Assembly: GCA_003952965.2 (NCBI GenBank)
Contig: CM025854.1
Coordinates: 535,331-599,330 of the forward strand
Source of the DNA: Morella rubra
Taxonomy: Eukaryota > Streptophyta > Magnoliopsida > Fagales > Myricaceae
Length of the DNA: 64,000 nucleotides
Reading direction: 5' to 3'
The notes beneath the pieces are model-generated. The model saw only the letters and a list, made by a program, of their open reading frames with translations, was not told the DNA's origin and searched no databases. Shown in pieces: positions 24,539 to 36,953 of the stretch (within the stretch, counting starts at the first letter, position 1; the number at the start of each line of letters is the position of its first letter). Both the position numbers and the translations under genes were made by a program.

Positions 24539-26275
24539 TTGACTAGATACGGAAGGTCCGATACAGTTAGTGATTTGGGGGTTGTTAGGTTTGATGAGAA
24601 AAGGATTAGGCAAAAGATCGCTAGAATGATTTTCTTAGATGAGTGCCCACTTAGAATTGTAAAGAATGATGGGTTTGTGGAGTTGATTCATGATCTTGAG
24701 CCTCGGTTTAGGATATCGTCCCGTTCCACTATTGCAGGAGATTGCATGGGGTTGTATTTGAAAGAGATGACTGTATTGAAAGCTTGCATGAGAAGCAATA
24801 GTTTTAGGTGTTGCTTCACCACTGATACTTGGACATCTATTCAGAATATGAATTATATGTGTGTTACTGCTCACTTTGTTGATTTGGTTGGAAACTACAA
24901 AAGAGAATCTTGTCATTTCATCGCATGTCAGATCATAAAAAGACCGACAATTACAAGAGAGCTTGAGGAGTGTATGGTGGAGTGGGGCACCGATAAAATT
25001 CTCACAATAAAAATGTATAACGCTTCAGCAAATAATAGTGCTATTGAACAATTGAAGCGGAGGAAGTTGTCAGCAATCCCAGTTGTTCCGGGAAAGATTG
25101 TTTGTGGACATGAATTCATTCATGTGAGATGTTGTGCTCATATACTGAATTTGATTGTAGGGGATGGAATGAAAGAAGTAGATAATTCAATTGTAAAGAT
25201 TCGTAACTTGGTTAAATATATAAAATCTTTACCAAGTAGGCTTGACATTTTTAAAGGTTGTGTTAAACGATACAAAATACAGTGTAGTTCTTTCTTAAAT
25301 CTTGATGTTCCTACTCGGTAGAACTCGACTTACATAATGTTAGATGTTGCTGGGAAGTACTTCGAGCTTATGTTAAAGGATGATGGTCACTTGATATCAT
25401 TTCTTTGTAAGGATGGACATGGTAGGAAAGGTTTGGGGCCACCTATTCTTGATGATTAGGATCATGTACGCCATTTCACAAAATTTCTGAAGTTGTTTTA
25501 TGGGGTGAGTCACTGAGTCACTTTATTCTTAAAGTTTGGTTAGTTGTTTATAATTTATTACATTATGTTTGATTAGTATGCAATTTCAATTCTTAGTTGA
25601 CACTACGGTAGTCTGGATCAAAAACATCTATTGCAAATGCATACTTCGAAGAGAGGAGATGTCACAGAGAATGAAGCTAAATTTTGACAAGTATTGGGGG
25701 GATGTGACTAAGGTGAATAAGCTTCTTTTTGTGGCTACAGTGCTTGATCCTAGGTTTAAATTATTTACGCTTAAATTTTGTTTTAAACGAGTTCTTGGGG
25801 TGGAAAAGTGTGTTAAGATAATGAGCATGTTGAGGGCTACCATTGACCATTTATATTTAAAGTATGGTGTCAGCTTCAAGCTTGGTGATGTTGGGACATC
25901 TACAAATAATCCTAACAATGTAAACTTTGATAGAATCGTAGTACTAATGACATGGGATTGTGGGAAGACCTTGATGAAGAAAGGGCAACACAAAGTGTAT
26001 TAGATCACAAGTATGAAGTTGACAAATATTTGCTAGAGAAAAAAGAAGCAAGAATATCTCCATTTGACATTTTAAATTGGTGGAAGGTGAACTCAACTAA
26101 GTTCTCAATCCTTTCTTGCATTGCTAGAGATGTGTTGGCGATTCTTGTTACCATCGTACCTTCAGAGTCAGTTTTCAACACTTCAGGTCAAGTATTGGAT
26201 GCTTTTTTAAGTTCTTTAGCTCCAAAAACAGTTAACAACCTTATATGTGCTCAAAACTAGTTGCAATCAGCACCA
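24539..26275 (+). pseudogene. hAT transposase (sleeper/zinc-finger BED type), broken
   Basis: The first frame (24539-25321) has the hAT central region: DECPLRIVKNDGFVELI, LEPRFRISSRSTI, FTTDTWTSIQNMNYMCVTAHF (the DTWTS block holds a catalytic Asp) and RCCAHILNLIV. The frame stops at 25319, another stop falls near 25457, and the body resumes at 25569-26003. The hATC dimerisation domain follows at 25952-26260 (SPFDILNWWKVNSTKFSILSCIARDVLAI, PSESVFNTSG). The N-terminal BED finger and an ATG start are absent: the visible frame opens at a TTG. Several motifs of the domesticated SLEEPER family are shared, but the stops show this copy is dead. The element probably ends at about 27034, where 'gcccatatcgccta' reads inward as a hAT-like terminus. 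Confidence 0.85.
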
Positions 26276-26799
26276 AAAATGAATGTGAGTGATGATGAAT
26301 TAAATATTACTAAGGATCCAATGACTTATACGCTTGATGCAAGTAATGAATTTATAATTTGTTGTTTAATGGTTTATAATTATATCTCTTTAATTATATA
26401 TGAATTTAATATTTTGTTATGCACTTTTTAGAGATTGATACCAGGAAGAGGCCTGCGATGATTATCACTCTGAATTGATTGATGGTTGAGACTAAAGATG
26501 ATTATTGATTATGTGACATACTTTTGTTGGGCTTTTATTGGAATATGTTAGTTGGTTTATGTCACATTGTTGGACACTTTTGTTAGACTTTAGTGTTTAT
26601 GTTTGAATATGATATTATGTTGGACTTTTGGACAGCTTATTATATTTGTTATGAGTATTAATGATTATGAATTATGTTTGAATATTATGATATTTGATAT
26701 GATTATTGATTATGATATTGTGTTGAAAATTTGAACAGGTTATATATTTGAATGATTATATTTGTTGCTTATATATGGTTATCAAATGGTCTTAATGGT

Positions 26800-27034
26800 C
26801 CCAAAACAGTGAAAAAAATGAAAAGCCCAAAAAAAAGCTCATTTTTATTCGGCCCAATGGTTACACGGTTAAAGTGGTTACCGTTTAACCGTTACTGTTA
26901 ATACCGTCACCGGTAAGTGCGGTTATTGTGCTTTAGTGGTGCAATGGCTGTGTCAAATATTTGATTCCATCAATTGCGGTAATGGTTTTCACCAAACCGT
27001 CACCTACACTACCGTTTACCGCCCATATCGCCTA
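26800..27034 (+). repeat. Right end of the hAT element, abutting mudrA
   Basis: The 235 bases before 27034 are rich in 'accgtttaaccg', 'gttaccgt' and 'aaccgtcacc' motifs, typical subterminal repeats of plant hAT elements. The terminus read inward is 'taggcgatatgggcggtaaa'. Directly beyond it the neighbouring mudrA reading frame begins, on the opposite strand, so this is the insertion boundary. The expected 8-bp target duplication would start 'acttgcat', but its partner was not found because the left end is missing. Confidence 0.55.
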
Positions 27035-28390
27035 ACTTGCATAAAACAACACTTGTGCCTGGATTCCACTTCTCCAATGTCAGGCCATAATGACCAGTAT
27101 GCTTGAATTGCTTCGCTTGGTTGCCATGCACCCGTTCAAGTGCCATCCGCTTATCTCGATAACAGCAGTGTAAGGGCACGTCAATGTTAAAGTCACGATG
27201 AACTTGGCTCTTCAATATAGCTACAAGCCAAGTAGGGTGGTCTCGAAAATTTGGAAGGTAGTATTGTGCCAGGAAATTCACATTGCATTTTTTGCTTTTG
27301 TAATGCGCACTGCATGTGTGCTCTGCAACGAAATGCTTTATATGGATTGAATCAGCATCCCTCGTTTTCGAGGCAAATATGTAGAAGGTAAATTTCTCCG
27401 TGCATTGAGCTTGTACCCGAAGTTTATCGTTGTGGAGGTAAATGAAGTAGATCTTCTTCAAAACTGAATATTGCCTCAATGTCTTAGTACCTTCATGTTA
27501 CAGAAAATGAGACCCTCTCTAGTGATACCTCGCTCAACATGTATTGTTTCTCATTAAATTTTGCGAACTTATTCTTTTATAGGGCCTAATCACTGTAGAA
27601 ACCATCATGCTTCGCTTCCTAACACTATCCTTGTACTCTAACGGATGACCATCATCATTTTCATTCTCGGTACTTGCAAATGCCCCGAACCAATCCATAT
27701 TACCGGTTTCTAACTCTACATCTACTGAGCTATCAATACCAGAATACAATTTGGATTCCTTGCTCTACATCTGTCCCACTAAAGTCAGTCAAAACATTAG
27801 CTTCATCACCCTCACCCTCATCTACACCAACCTCCTCATCAACCATTTCACCTAACTTGTTATCTATACCCAACTCAGGTTCCCCATGTACACCCTCACC
27901 TGCACCCAACTCCTCATCTACAGCTGCACCCAACTCAGGTTCCCTAACTTCACCATTAGCCACACCTAACTCATTAGCTACGGAAGCCCCAACTCAGATT
28001 CCCTAACTACATCATTAGCTACGCAGATCTATAGAAGCCTCATCCTATGATGGTCTTGACCCAGTAAGTGGAAGTAGGGGGTCTGCAGACTCAATTATCT
28101 TGGCCTCCTTAATAGCATGCTCGACAAATACATTCAGAACCCTCATCTTCTCCTTCAATGATTTGTTGATCAGGTCGATGATGTCATTATGACTCTTCAA
28201 AGTTCTGATAGCAAGCTAGTCTTTGTCCGCAAAGGTGTACCACAAATCACCCGTGTGTAGATAGCCAAAAGCCAATATTGCACTGTCAATCTCAATCAAG
28301 GAAATATAATTTGGATCCATTGTCGCCACATCATCCACCTTTCTCCATGGTAGATCTGGCCCCGCCCTCCAAGTAAATGACCACCATGAT
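27035..28390 (-). pseudogene. mudrA: mudrA-type MULE transposase, N-terminal part only
   Basis: Reading leftward on the minus strand, an N-terminal MULE block (NYISLIEIDSAILAFGYL, VLNVFVEHAIKEAK; about 28120-28340) is followed by an acidic Glu/Gly-rich linker (27733-27963). Next come a WFGAFASTENE segment and the MuDR DNA-binding region at 27009-27479 (KIYFIYLHNDKLRVQAQC, FYIFASKTRDADS, FVAEHTCSAHYKSKK, RDKRMALERVHGN, ending NPGTSVVLCK). The frame ends exactly at the hAT terminus, just before the catalytic DDE core, so the transposase is cut in two; the remainder was not found. Stops near 28216 and 28022 show it was decaying too. A possible upstream exon at 28914-29180 is unproven. Confidence 0.72.
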
Positions 28391-28399
28391 TAATACGTA

Positions 28400-29700
28400 T
28401 CCGTAGATTTCTTACAGAGTAACATAAAAACTAGATAAGTCTAAATAGATCTGACAAAATTAAATGCTTTCAAAGTGTATGGCCAGTGTTTAGGACATAC
28501 TATGGGACCACATGTTTTAATACGTCCAACTATTTAAGTTGTATGAAAAAGACAACCCATCACCCAGCCATTAAGAAGTCTTTAAATTGAAACCCAAGGA
28601 CCTTCCTTTTATAATATGGTACAACACAACAATAAGACAATAATGAAACAAAGCACGTGAGTTTTGTCTGCTCTAAGAAAAAGTGTCCCTACCTCTAGAC
28701 ATTGCTAGCCACAGAGTGGTCTACTGCTTTGATCAAAAGTTCAATCTTTGTGTCGATATTGTACACAACAACAATCCAATATTATATTCTCTTTATTTCC
28801 ATCAACCTTGCACCAAGAAAATGAACACAAGTAACCATAATAAATAACATGATTCACGTTTTCAAACCTTCCCATCGAAAATGAGATGGCTATGAGTCCA
28901 AAATAAAATTACTTTACTTCCTTAATTCCTTAATACAATCGGACGCTGTAACAATGATGAACATGAGTTTAGCAATGAGATGACTATATGTAGAGAAAAA
29001 TAGTTTTAGTGTGATTACCTTAATACAACCGGATGCTTTCACAAGAAGCTTCACAAAATCCAAAATGCCAGTAATGGTTCGGGCTTTTGTTGAAGACGAA
29101 TCTGTTAGGGCACACTCGACTAGCACAGTTCGAAGGTTAGGGCATTCGGGTTTCTTATTTGGGGGTATGGGAGGATTCAAATGAATGAAAAAACTTAGAC
29201 ATTTTTGTGATTCCCGTCTAAACGCTGCGGTTTATTTTGTTTCAAAACTGAGCTATTTGTTAGGATTCAAAATGGTGCGTAAGTGAAATCGCTGGACTAA
29301 AATGAAAAATTGTGGGTCGTTTTGTATTTCGGTGCTGAGGGGGATGAATGATGTGAAAATGTCTACTAACATGGCGAAGGTTGATGACCTGACAAGATTT
29401 CCGTTAGTCAAATCAATGGTCAATAGATAGAATGATTAATTTGTTACAAGGGACATATCTCATTGCTTGAAATTGAAAAAATAAAACCTAGTAATTAATT
29501 CGTAAAATAGATAAATCCCAATGTCTAAAAATTTAATTTCTCTTAAAAAAAAAACTAGCCAGACTTGTGTTTTTGTGAAAGAAAGTTCTCTTCTCTCAAA
29601 ATTGAATGCTGTAGTGAACTGGCGCTGCGACAGAAAGTTGGACCTCTGGTGCCATTCAATGAGGTTTCCATGGGGTGGAGTCTAGTCTCTAGACCCGGTG
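28400..29700. other. Spacer between the mudrA remnant and the MIR530 promoter
   Basis: This DNA probably includes upstream parts of the minus-strand MULE and then host intergenic sequence. The minus frame 28914-29180 begins NPPIPPNKKPECPNLRTVLVECALT and has no domain I know. No MULE terminal inverted repeat was identified. Confidence 0.3.
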
Positions 29701-29729
29701 GTCCTGGGCCCTGGCAGTTGGAATGTGTC

Positions 29730-29876
29730 CACGTGACCAAACAGGCTCGTCAGTCATGTTCCACATGAGCTTCGATGGTCGTATCAGGTGAAGAAATAGA
29801 GATAACGTGTCTACATGTCACCTTTTCATTAGCTCGTACACCAACTCCCACGTGTTTGGGACCATTGCATCACGTG
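29730..29876 (+). promoter_or_regulatory. Cluster of three G-boxes (CACGTG) upstream of MIR530
   Basis: Perfect CACGTG hexamers lie at 29730-29735, 29849-29854 and 29871-29876, with a further ACGTG at about 29807. G-boxes bind bZIP and bHLH factors (ABF, HY5, PIF and MYC types) and are typical of light-, abscisate- or jasmonate-responsive promoters. Three in 150 bases is more than chance would give. They sit 330-480 bases before the MIR530 hairpin, a normal place for a pri-miRNA promoter. Control of MIR530 by them is inference. Confidence 0.6.
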
Positions 29877-30196
29877 GTCTCTACATACCGCACTTTCAAT
29901 CTCCGCATGTACAAGAAAAAGTTGACGGGGATATGTGTTGTGTTGTGTTGGGGTTGGGGACGATCACAATGGGATGAAAGAAAAGGAATCACCTTTTTCT
30001 TCTTAAACTTTTTCTTCTGCAGTACGACTTCCTCTCTCTCTTCTTAACTTGCAGTGTCCTGTGCTCATATCGATTGCCTCCATAAAGCTATGCTCAGCCC
30101 TTGTCAATGATACGATCTCTTGTCTCCGATTCACAGACGGGAAGACATCAACTTTAGGGTTACTGGGCAGCACCTTTGAAAGGGAGCCAAGGTTAA

Positions 30197-30320
30197 CTTA
30201 TTCATCTGCATTTGCACCTGCACCTCTCCACTCTGAGTCTCCAACAGCGTTCTCTACGTCTCGAGTGAGTCTCACTGCCTTAGATGGACTTAGGTGCAGG
30301 TACAGGTGCAGACGAATGAG
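30197..30320 (+). ncRNA. MIR530: MIR530 precursor hairpin
   Basis: The 5' arm 30197-30225 pairs with the 3' arm 30292-30320 over 29 positions with only two mismatches and three G:U wobbles; the loop is about 66 bases. The 5' arm carries TGCATTTGCACCTGCACCT at 30207-30225, which I recognise as plant miR530 (known in poplar, citrus and rice). The 3' arm starting AGGTGCAGGTAC at 30292 is the expected star strand. Pairing extends beyond both ends of the 21-nt duplex, as DCL1 processing needs. The plus frame at 30049-30324 spans the hairpin and is not a protein. Known miR530 targets include PLUS3-domain and zinc-knuckle genes; in rice it affects yield through OsPL3. Transcription probably starts between the G-box cluster and about 30000. 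Confidence 0.9.
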
Positions 30321-30329
30321 ATAAATCTT

Positions 30330-33300
30330 CGTGTTTTCTGTTGGAAGGTAAGAAAAAAAAGCTTGAGATTTTCAGTTAGTATCTGCTTAAACTGATGTCA
30401 AACTGATAAAATCAGCCGGTTTCCGATCTATTTTCTGTTTTGGTGTTTTATGTGTTGATCAAATGGATTGATGGAAACTTTTTCATAGAAATTTACAGAC
30501 TAAATGAGCTTTTCTCTTTTCTATTACTTAACCGTTGTTTTGTGCAAATCTCTGGGCAAACATTGTATCATTGTTTGGGAACTTCACACGAATGCCGCAG
30601 AGAATATTTTCATCTTAAAATCTCTCCTTTTGAGAGGCTACCAGCTCAACGAAGTTTAATTTTCTTCCCATAGTCGGCTGTAAGCTTTAGGCTTTCTTGC
30701 AACTTCGATTGATCTGTGAGATCAACTGATTTTATCCCATTTCCACCCAGCACACACCAAAAAACTCCTTTAAATTTTTAGGAAAACGCCAGTGTCTTGC
30801 ATTTACTACGCCATGCGATCAAACTAAACTACGCAAAGGGCTCGTGAAGGCACGCATAGCTGTCTAGCTGTTACTTTCTTTGGCTTTGGTTTTCTCTACC
30901 TATGTGTTCTCGTAAATAGGGCATCATATGCCTGAATGGTAGACTACATCCTTTGCTTGTTTGGTCTGAAACGTTTTCATTTATGTTGATAAAGAATATG
31001 GTAAGCAAATTTCTCTGTTGGATAGCTTTTTGTTTATAGGGAATGATTACTAGGATCTACTATTTTTAGATTCAAAATTAGGCCGAATCTGCTTGACTCA
31101 TCCTTCTGCGAGAGATGGAACGGATGAACTTTGCATCCTTATATATTGACAATGTTGGGTGCATAGAGCCCGGATTTAGAAGGGAGTTTGGTTGGAGGTT
31201 CTAGAAATCTATGGGTCATTCCAGATCATATGCAAGAAAGATAATATATAACCAGATATAATTGGTTTTGAGAAGGCTTTTCAAAACGGAGGCCTAGCGC
31301 TGGTTTTGAGGTCTGAGATAAATATTATGAATATATAGGAAGTCGGACGTAGGTGGTACTGGCAAGGTGAGGAAGCCATTAATTTATCTAGTCTCAGTAC
31401 ATATAATACCCGGGTCCCAGACCAATATTTTATCTTTTAATTAGGGTACGTTCGTATATAGAGTTTCAAGCTTTAGGACGGACGGAAGCTGTGCCTGTGG
31501 GTACTGTTGCACAATACAAAGTTCGTGTAGTTTATGCAAAAAAATGTTTAGAGAGTTAGTCATTTCATAGGTAGTTAAGTGGAAGACACAAACTTCCACA
31601 GGTATGGAATGCTCTGCTTTGGAAGGCTAGAAAATATAATTCAAATAGTAAAATCTATTTCTTTTTAATAGTTTAAGTTTTTAGAATAAATGGTAGTTTC
31701 ATATAATATTAGATTCAAGGTCATGAGTTTCACATTTCACTCAATTTCAATGAAATATTACACACGTGTTTGGGACTACCAATTAAGGATCGGAAGAAGT
31801 TCGTGAGGAAGAGTGTTTGAGATGATAAGTTTTATAGGAAAAGTATCTTAATTAATAAGCCTTTTGACAACAAATTTCTCTTTTGAACAAAATATAGTCT
31901 CTCTCTATATTGATGGCTAGGCCTCACCAAGTAGTATCATGAAAATAGCAACGAGAAATAGTGTTTTGTGCTTCTATAAACATGATATTTGACCGTCCTG
32001 ATAGGACTGAATCACTTGAAAACCTATAAATATTAGAGATACAAATATACTTCATATAAGCCTCGAGTGTGAGAAAATCTCATTCTATGATCCAGATCTA
32101 AAAATCAGATCTTCTCTTGTTAAATCATCAAGATTAAACCATACCTTCGTAAAACCTTCAGAGGTGCTATAAGTGTTTGGATGCTGGAGTTCCAGCCTGG
32201 AAGAACGATTTTTTTCATGTACATGCAGAGCAAGTCATTCAAATTGTTACAAGTTGGGGTGTCAGAGTTTACAAAGATTTTGTTGTGTTTGAATCACCAA
32301 GTGTTACAAGTCGAGGTGACAGAATCCAATTAAATTGTTTCATGTAAGTTCTTTCTTCTTACTGGATTTTGAGTAGTAAAATAGCATGTAGTGATTTTTG
32401 AAAAGTTGTTTACTTTTCTCAATAAGATTTTATGTCATATATGTGATTGATAAAATTAGCAGTAATTGTCTTGTTGATCTTATACTAAAACTTGCATATC
32501 TAAACTTAGCAATTTTTAAACTTGTTTACAAATTATTATGCAGTTTTTTGTTTGTGATCATAAAAACCTATTCACTTCTCTCTCAGTGTTGGTTGGGTTT
32601 AAATTAGTTTATCAGCTTTAACGGAACGAACGAAAGTGGGCTCAAATCATGTTTCACGAGAGCTTCGATCGCTGCTACATATTTTAAACCATGTCCATTA
32701 GGATTTTCTTTACAAATTTTTATTTGAGGCCACAATTTTGTATCTGATAATTCTGAGCGTACTTCTAGACAATTGAAATTTGAGATCTCCACTATAACCT
32801 ATAATGGAAAAAAACATTGAGTTTGACACAGAAAAAATTCAATTGGTTTTTCCAAATTACCCGGTATCATCCACTTTTTTCTTTTTTCTTTTAAACTTCT
32901 CTTCATCTTAGATAATTTCGTCCATAGGTGTCTTTTTTCCCTCATTGATGAATTTCACATCTCATTATTTAAGAGAGAGAGTATAAATTGCTTTTCATCT
33001 TTTTTTAAAAAAATATTAGATTGAAAAATAAGATCTTAATTAATATAAAATAAGATAAAGTATAAAAAAATTTCCTAAATTTTTGAACAACTACATGCAT
33101 CCCTTTTTTCTCCTTTCATTTTGAAGGTAATTTGTAAGATCCTTCCATATCTAACTATTCAATATATAGATACACGTGGAAATCTTGAAATTATATTTAA
33201 AAGTTGCTGAAGAAACGAAATCGGACCTTAATCATGTAGTACTGATTTCAGCCTTAAGAGATAGGCTCGTAAACCTTTATATTTAAAGGCTCATCAAAAT

Positions 33301-33769
33301 CGAAGTTTTTGTTTTTTAACATGTCATTAGTGATCTCATGCACCTTGTGAACTTCTTGGGCCACATATTAATTAGCATCCATAGCAGTTCTGTCTCGACA
33401 ACGATTTCCTCTAAGAGCCTTATGACTACTAGTTTAATTAAGGACCAGATACTGCAAATAAATCATCTCTAGTTCGTTGGCTGGGATTTTGAAATATTAT
33501 TCTGGGAAAAAGTCACTTTGTGCCCTAATATTATGGTGCATATGTCACTTTAGGGGTCTAAACTAATAACTTTGTCATATTAAACTTTTGAACTAGCGTA
33601 TTCATTATTTTTCGCCCTTAAATTAAAAAAAAATAACATATCGAAATCGTGCCGCATTTGTAATAAACGGGTCGTGTGGCATAATTTTGGTAATTCAAAG
33701 ATTCAATGCAGAGAATTTGATGGTTCAGACATCCAAAATGACATTAGTTCTGTAGTTTGAGATGACAAA
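30330..33769. other. Intergenic DNA; possible pri-miRNA tail and old LTR-like sequence
   Basis: No protein gene is supportable. The first few hundred bases may belong to the MIR530 primary transcript. About 31.9-32.35 kb has a TATA-like 'cctataaatattag' (near 32023) and repeated 'gttacaagt..gaggtg' phrases (32250-32320). This resembles plant LTR sequence, but no termini or target duplication were found. The rest is AT-rich with no feature recognised. Confidence 0.3.
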
Positions 33770-33951
33770 GGGGGTGTTTGTTTGTCAAAATTTTAGAGAA
33801 TATTCCCGAAATTTTGGGAATCTTTACTTTATTGAGATTTATTGGAGTTTGTGAAAAGTGAAGTGTGTATGTGTAAAAGTTAAAAATTTTGGAGTGTGTT
33901 TGTTTTGTTAGAAATTTTGATGCCCCAAAATATTGGGAAACAAACACCCCC
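33770..33951. mobile_element. MITE with 14-15-bp terminal inverted repeats
   Basis: The element starts 'gggggtgtttgtttg' and ends 'aaacaaacaccccc', giving near-perfect inverted termini around 180 bp of AT-rich DNA without coding capacity. It can be read either with a 3-bp AAA duplication or, shifted by one base, with a 5-bp 'caaag' duplication (33766-33770 and 33951-33955). The GGG..GTTTG start recalls PIF/Harbinger MITEs, whose duplications are 3 bp, but the superfamily is not certain. Confidence 0.75.
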
Positions 33952-33955
33952 AAAG

Positions 33956-34868
33956 TGAAGTTTTCCTCAAAAAATTTATCCTCCCTTTCTTCATAAATTT
34001 TTTAGATAAGTTTGAAAACTATAGATAATATGATCAATCTTTTTACGTGTAACAAATTATAGATAGAATGACGAAATGATTATGTCCAAATGATTATGTT
34101 CATTGATGATATAGCAACTTTGTTGTAGTCTAATACCAAATTGTGAAATTTTTGTTGTAAATAAGTTGATTGATGAGATGTGTTCTGTAATCTGGATTTA
34201 AGATGAAATTACATACAGCAGCCCAAGCCCAGTCCAGTCTATACCAAAGAACGGGAGAAACTAGTGAGCTCTTGTAGGCTTTTGCATGATTATAGGTCAA
34301 TCTTAAGCGGGGTGGATCTAAAAGACGTGCTGAATACATAGGTAAACAGCGAGTGATTAAGGCCTTCTGGGGGGGAACTCTAACGCGCAGTATTATTGGA
34401 AAAAATTAAAATTACTGCTTAAATCTTTACCCGCTAAAAAATAATTGCTTGATTTTTTTAAAAAAAATATAAAATACTGCTTGAGTTTGTCACCCAAAAT
34501 TAATGGGGCACCTGCCACGTATAATTAGAGGCACATGTTATCCAATTAAATTCTTACACGTAGACACCGTGAGCTGGGTCAACACAAAAGCTTAAAAGGG
34601 CAGTATTATTAACATGGTAATACTAATTTGTCACGCACCACATGATAATCAAAATAAAACTATTAACAAACTCAGAGTCATCTCACCAAAAAAAAAAAAA
34701 AGAAAAAAAATACTCTTAACTCCTAGAGAGTAAGGGGGCATTTGATTGCCCCCAAAATTTCGGATTTGATTAAAAAAATTACAAAATAATCTTTCTTCCC
34801 ATCACATAATTTTTTCATTATAATATTCATTCAAATCTTATCTCTTTATTTTTTTACCAACTCTCATA
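33956..34868. other. AT-rich spacer before the copia LTR
   Basis: No gene was seen. At 34735 a short 'gggggcatttgattgccccc' phrase looks like one terminus of another MITE of similar style to the one at 33770, but no partner terminus was found. A poly-A run lies near 34688. Confidence 0.3.
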
Positions 34869-36123
34869 TGTAAATCCAAGGATTAAGGCAACCCAAGAGA
34901 GGGGTGAATAGGGTTTCCAAACTTTTTCAGTTTTAAACTCCAAAAACGTGTTTGCAAAGTAAAGACTAATTTAGCACAAGTATATTGATGCAACAAGTAA
35001 ATAAGTGCTAAATGTAAAGAGTAGGGTTATAAAAGCAAACACAAGATTTTTAGGTGGTTCGGCAAACCCACTTACATCCACCCCTCAAGTTCCTTTACCG
35101 AGCCTTGAGGTTTTCTCACTATCTTCCAAATAATATACACTTTAGCTTTTGGGTGCTGGAGAACCGTATAAGTGCTTTCCCAGGCTCAACACTCACAACC
35201 CAAGTGATTTTTCAGGCGTACCACTTACAACTTAACCAAGCTCGAAATATACCATCTTTAAACTTCTTCTTTAGAGAACAACATCACTAAAGGAATCACC
35301 TCTTTGAATAGAAGATATAAGAAATAAACTCTCTCAAAGAGTGGATAAAAAATGGAAAGCTCTATCTCTTTTGATTCACACAATGACAAGGATGTGAAAA
35401 TGTAATTTGTGTGAATGATATGAGAAATATGAAATAAGAAGGTTTAAGATCTTTTTCGAGCTATAGAAATGATATGTGGTCGTCCTCTCTTATTTTGAGA
35501 CATTAGGAAGATCTTTATATAGGCCACATTAGAAAACTAGTTGTTTCTAGCTTTGGGTCGATCTCCGTTTACTTGTGTACCGGTCGACCGCTCAACTAGC
35601 CGTTGCCCAACGGTTATAAAATTTGAATGTTGTCAATTTTTGTCCTACACACCCCATCATCTGCTTCATGTAAAGGATGATCCACTTCATATATATCGGT
35701 CAACCCCTATAACACTGTTCATTATCCGCTATAATTAAAAAGCTCGTTTTTGACATTTTTGAAATCCATTTTCAAAAACCAACTTCCCAAAAGTATAACC
35801 AAGACTTGAGAGTTTATATAGGGATGATTTGAAAACATTTAAGGCGCATTTTGGTTGTCAAACTTATGAAAAGAAGATTATGTACGGTTTGAAAAATATG
35901 CAAGTGTGTGATTCAAATCTTGTCAAAAGTGAAACTAAGAGTTACAAAGTTATACTCTATGGCCTTGAATCTTCACTTTTGAGCTCCTTGCATCTTCTTA
36001 ATGTTTAATCTTCTAGTCTTTGGCTCTTTGACAAAAATGTTTTGTCTTTTGAAGATGTCCATTTTGTAAACTTAATCCATTTATTAAAATCATCAAAATA
36101 CCAATTGTGAACAAAAGCCAACA
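34869..36123 (-). mobile_element. SIRE-like Ty1/copia LTR, minus strand, element truncated
   Basis: On the minus strand the LTR begins 'tgttggcttttgttcac' at 36123 and ends 'ccttaatccttggatttaca' at 34869, a 1255-bp unit with TG...CA ends. Immediately before it on that strand is 'tcaaaaagggggaga' (36124-36138), the polypurine tract that precedes the 3' LTR in SIRE/Maximus-type copia elements. It contains the 'ggtggttcggc' and 'gaggggtgaatagggttt' phrases widespread in plant LTRs of this kind. Only about 200 bp of internal sequence remains (36124 to about 36330) and no gag, pol or 5' LTR is visible. This is the 3' end of a truncated element; no flanking duplication can be tested. Confidence 0.72.
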
Positions 36124-36335
36124 TCTCCCCCTTTTTGATGATGACAATAAATTGATAGTTTTGGATGACCCCCCTATCTTTTACAATTGGACAATCATTT
36201 GAAACTCGAGACAAAACATTAGTAGCCATTGGATTTATAAAAAAAATAATATAAGCAAGGTGCAAAATCCAAAGAGAATATATAGTCATCAAAACTATCA
36301 ACACATTTATGCTCCTTTGTCACATCAAAAAGGGT
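36124..36335 (-). other. Polypurine tract and residual copia internal sequence
   Basis: The minus strand reads 'catcatcaaaaaggggga' up to the LTR start. The upstream 200 bases hold a short frame (36005-36304 minus overlaps it) with no known domain. This is the internal 3' end of the copia element whose LTR follows. Confidence 0.55.
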
Positions 36336-36953
36336 GGAACCCATAAAAAAAATGTTTGAAAAAAGAAAATTTTTGAAAGTTATTCTCTTAAGAGAATGTG
36401 AGAGTAAAAAAATATGTTTACAAAGAAGATTTTTGTAAAATATATTTTTATAGGTAATTTTTTTTTAATTTTTATTGAATTTTTCAGAGGCCAATCATTA
36501 GATAGAAAACATAATGCAAATGATTAGATAGAAAACATAATTGAATTTCCTAGACACTCGAACCTTGTCAGTGTCTCGATGCCCACCACCTATTTATTCT
36601 TCTCTATTGTGTTGTCACCTTCTCAATCTCCCTTTTTTCTTTCGCACTGTCTTCAACTGCCACCTCAACCCAAAATCTTCTATCACCGTTTTGTGTTCTC
36701 GCCTAAAAAATCCATCCATCTCAAGTCGACGTAGGTGATCAAGCACCAACCAAAGGCATTTAGGCTCAATCCCAGTTAGGGGTGGGCATTTTGTCCGCTG
36801 ATACTGGAATTCCGGTACTGGTTTTGCCCACTACCTACCATCGAGAACCAGAGTTGGAGGCGGTAGGGTATATGGGCACATAGGCGAAATTGTAACCAGT
36901 ATCAGTAATTATGCTGAAACAGTGTGGAGTTTCGGTACAGTTTTTTTTTTTAG

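Noticed and set aside
30049..30324. 91-residue plus frame as a protein gene
   Set aside because: It runs through both arms of the MIR530 hairpin, which explains the sequence better.
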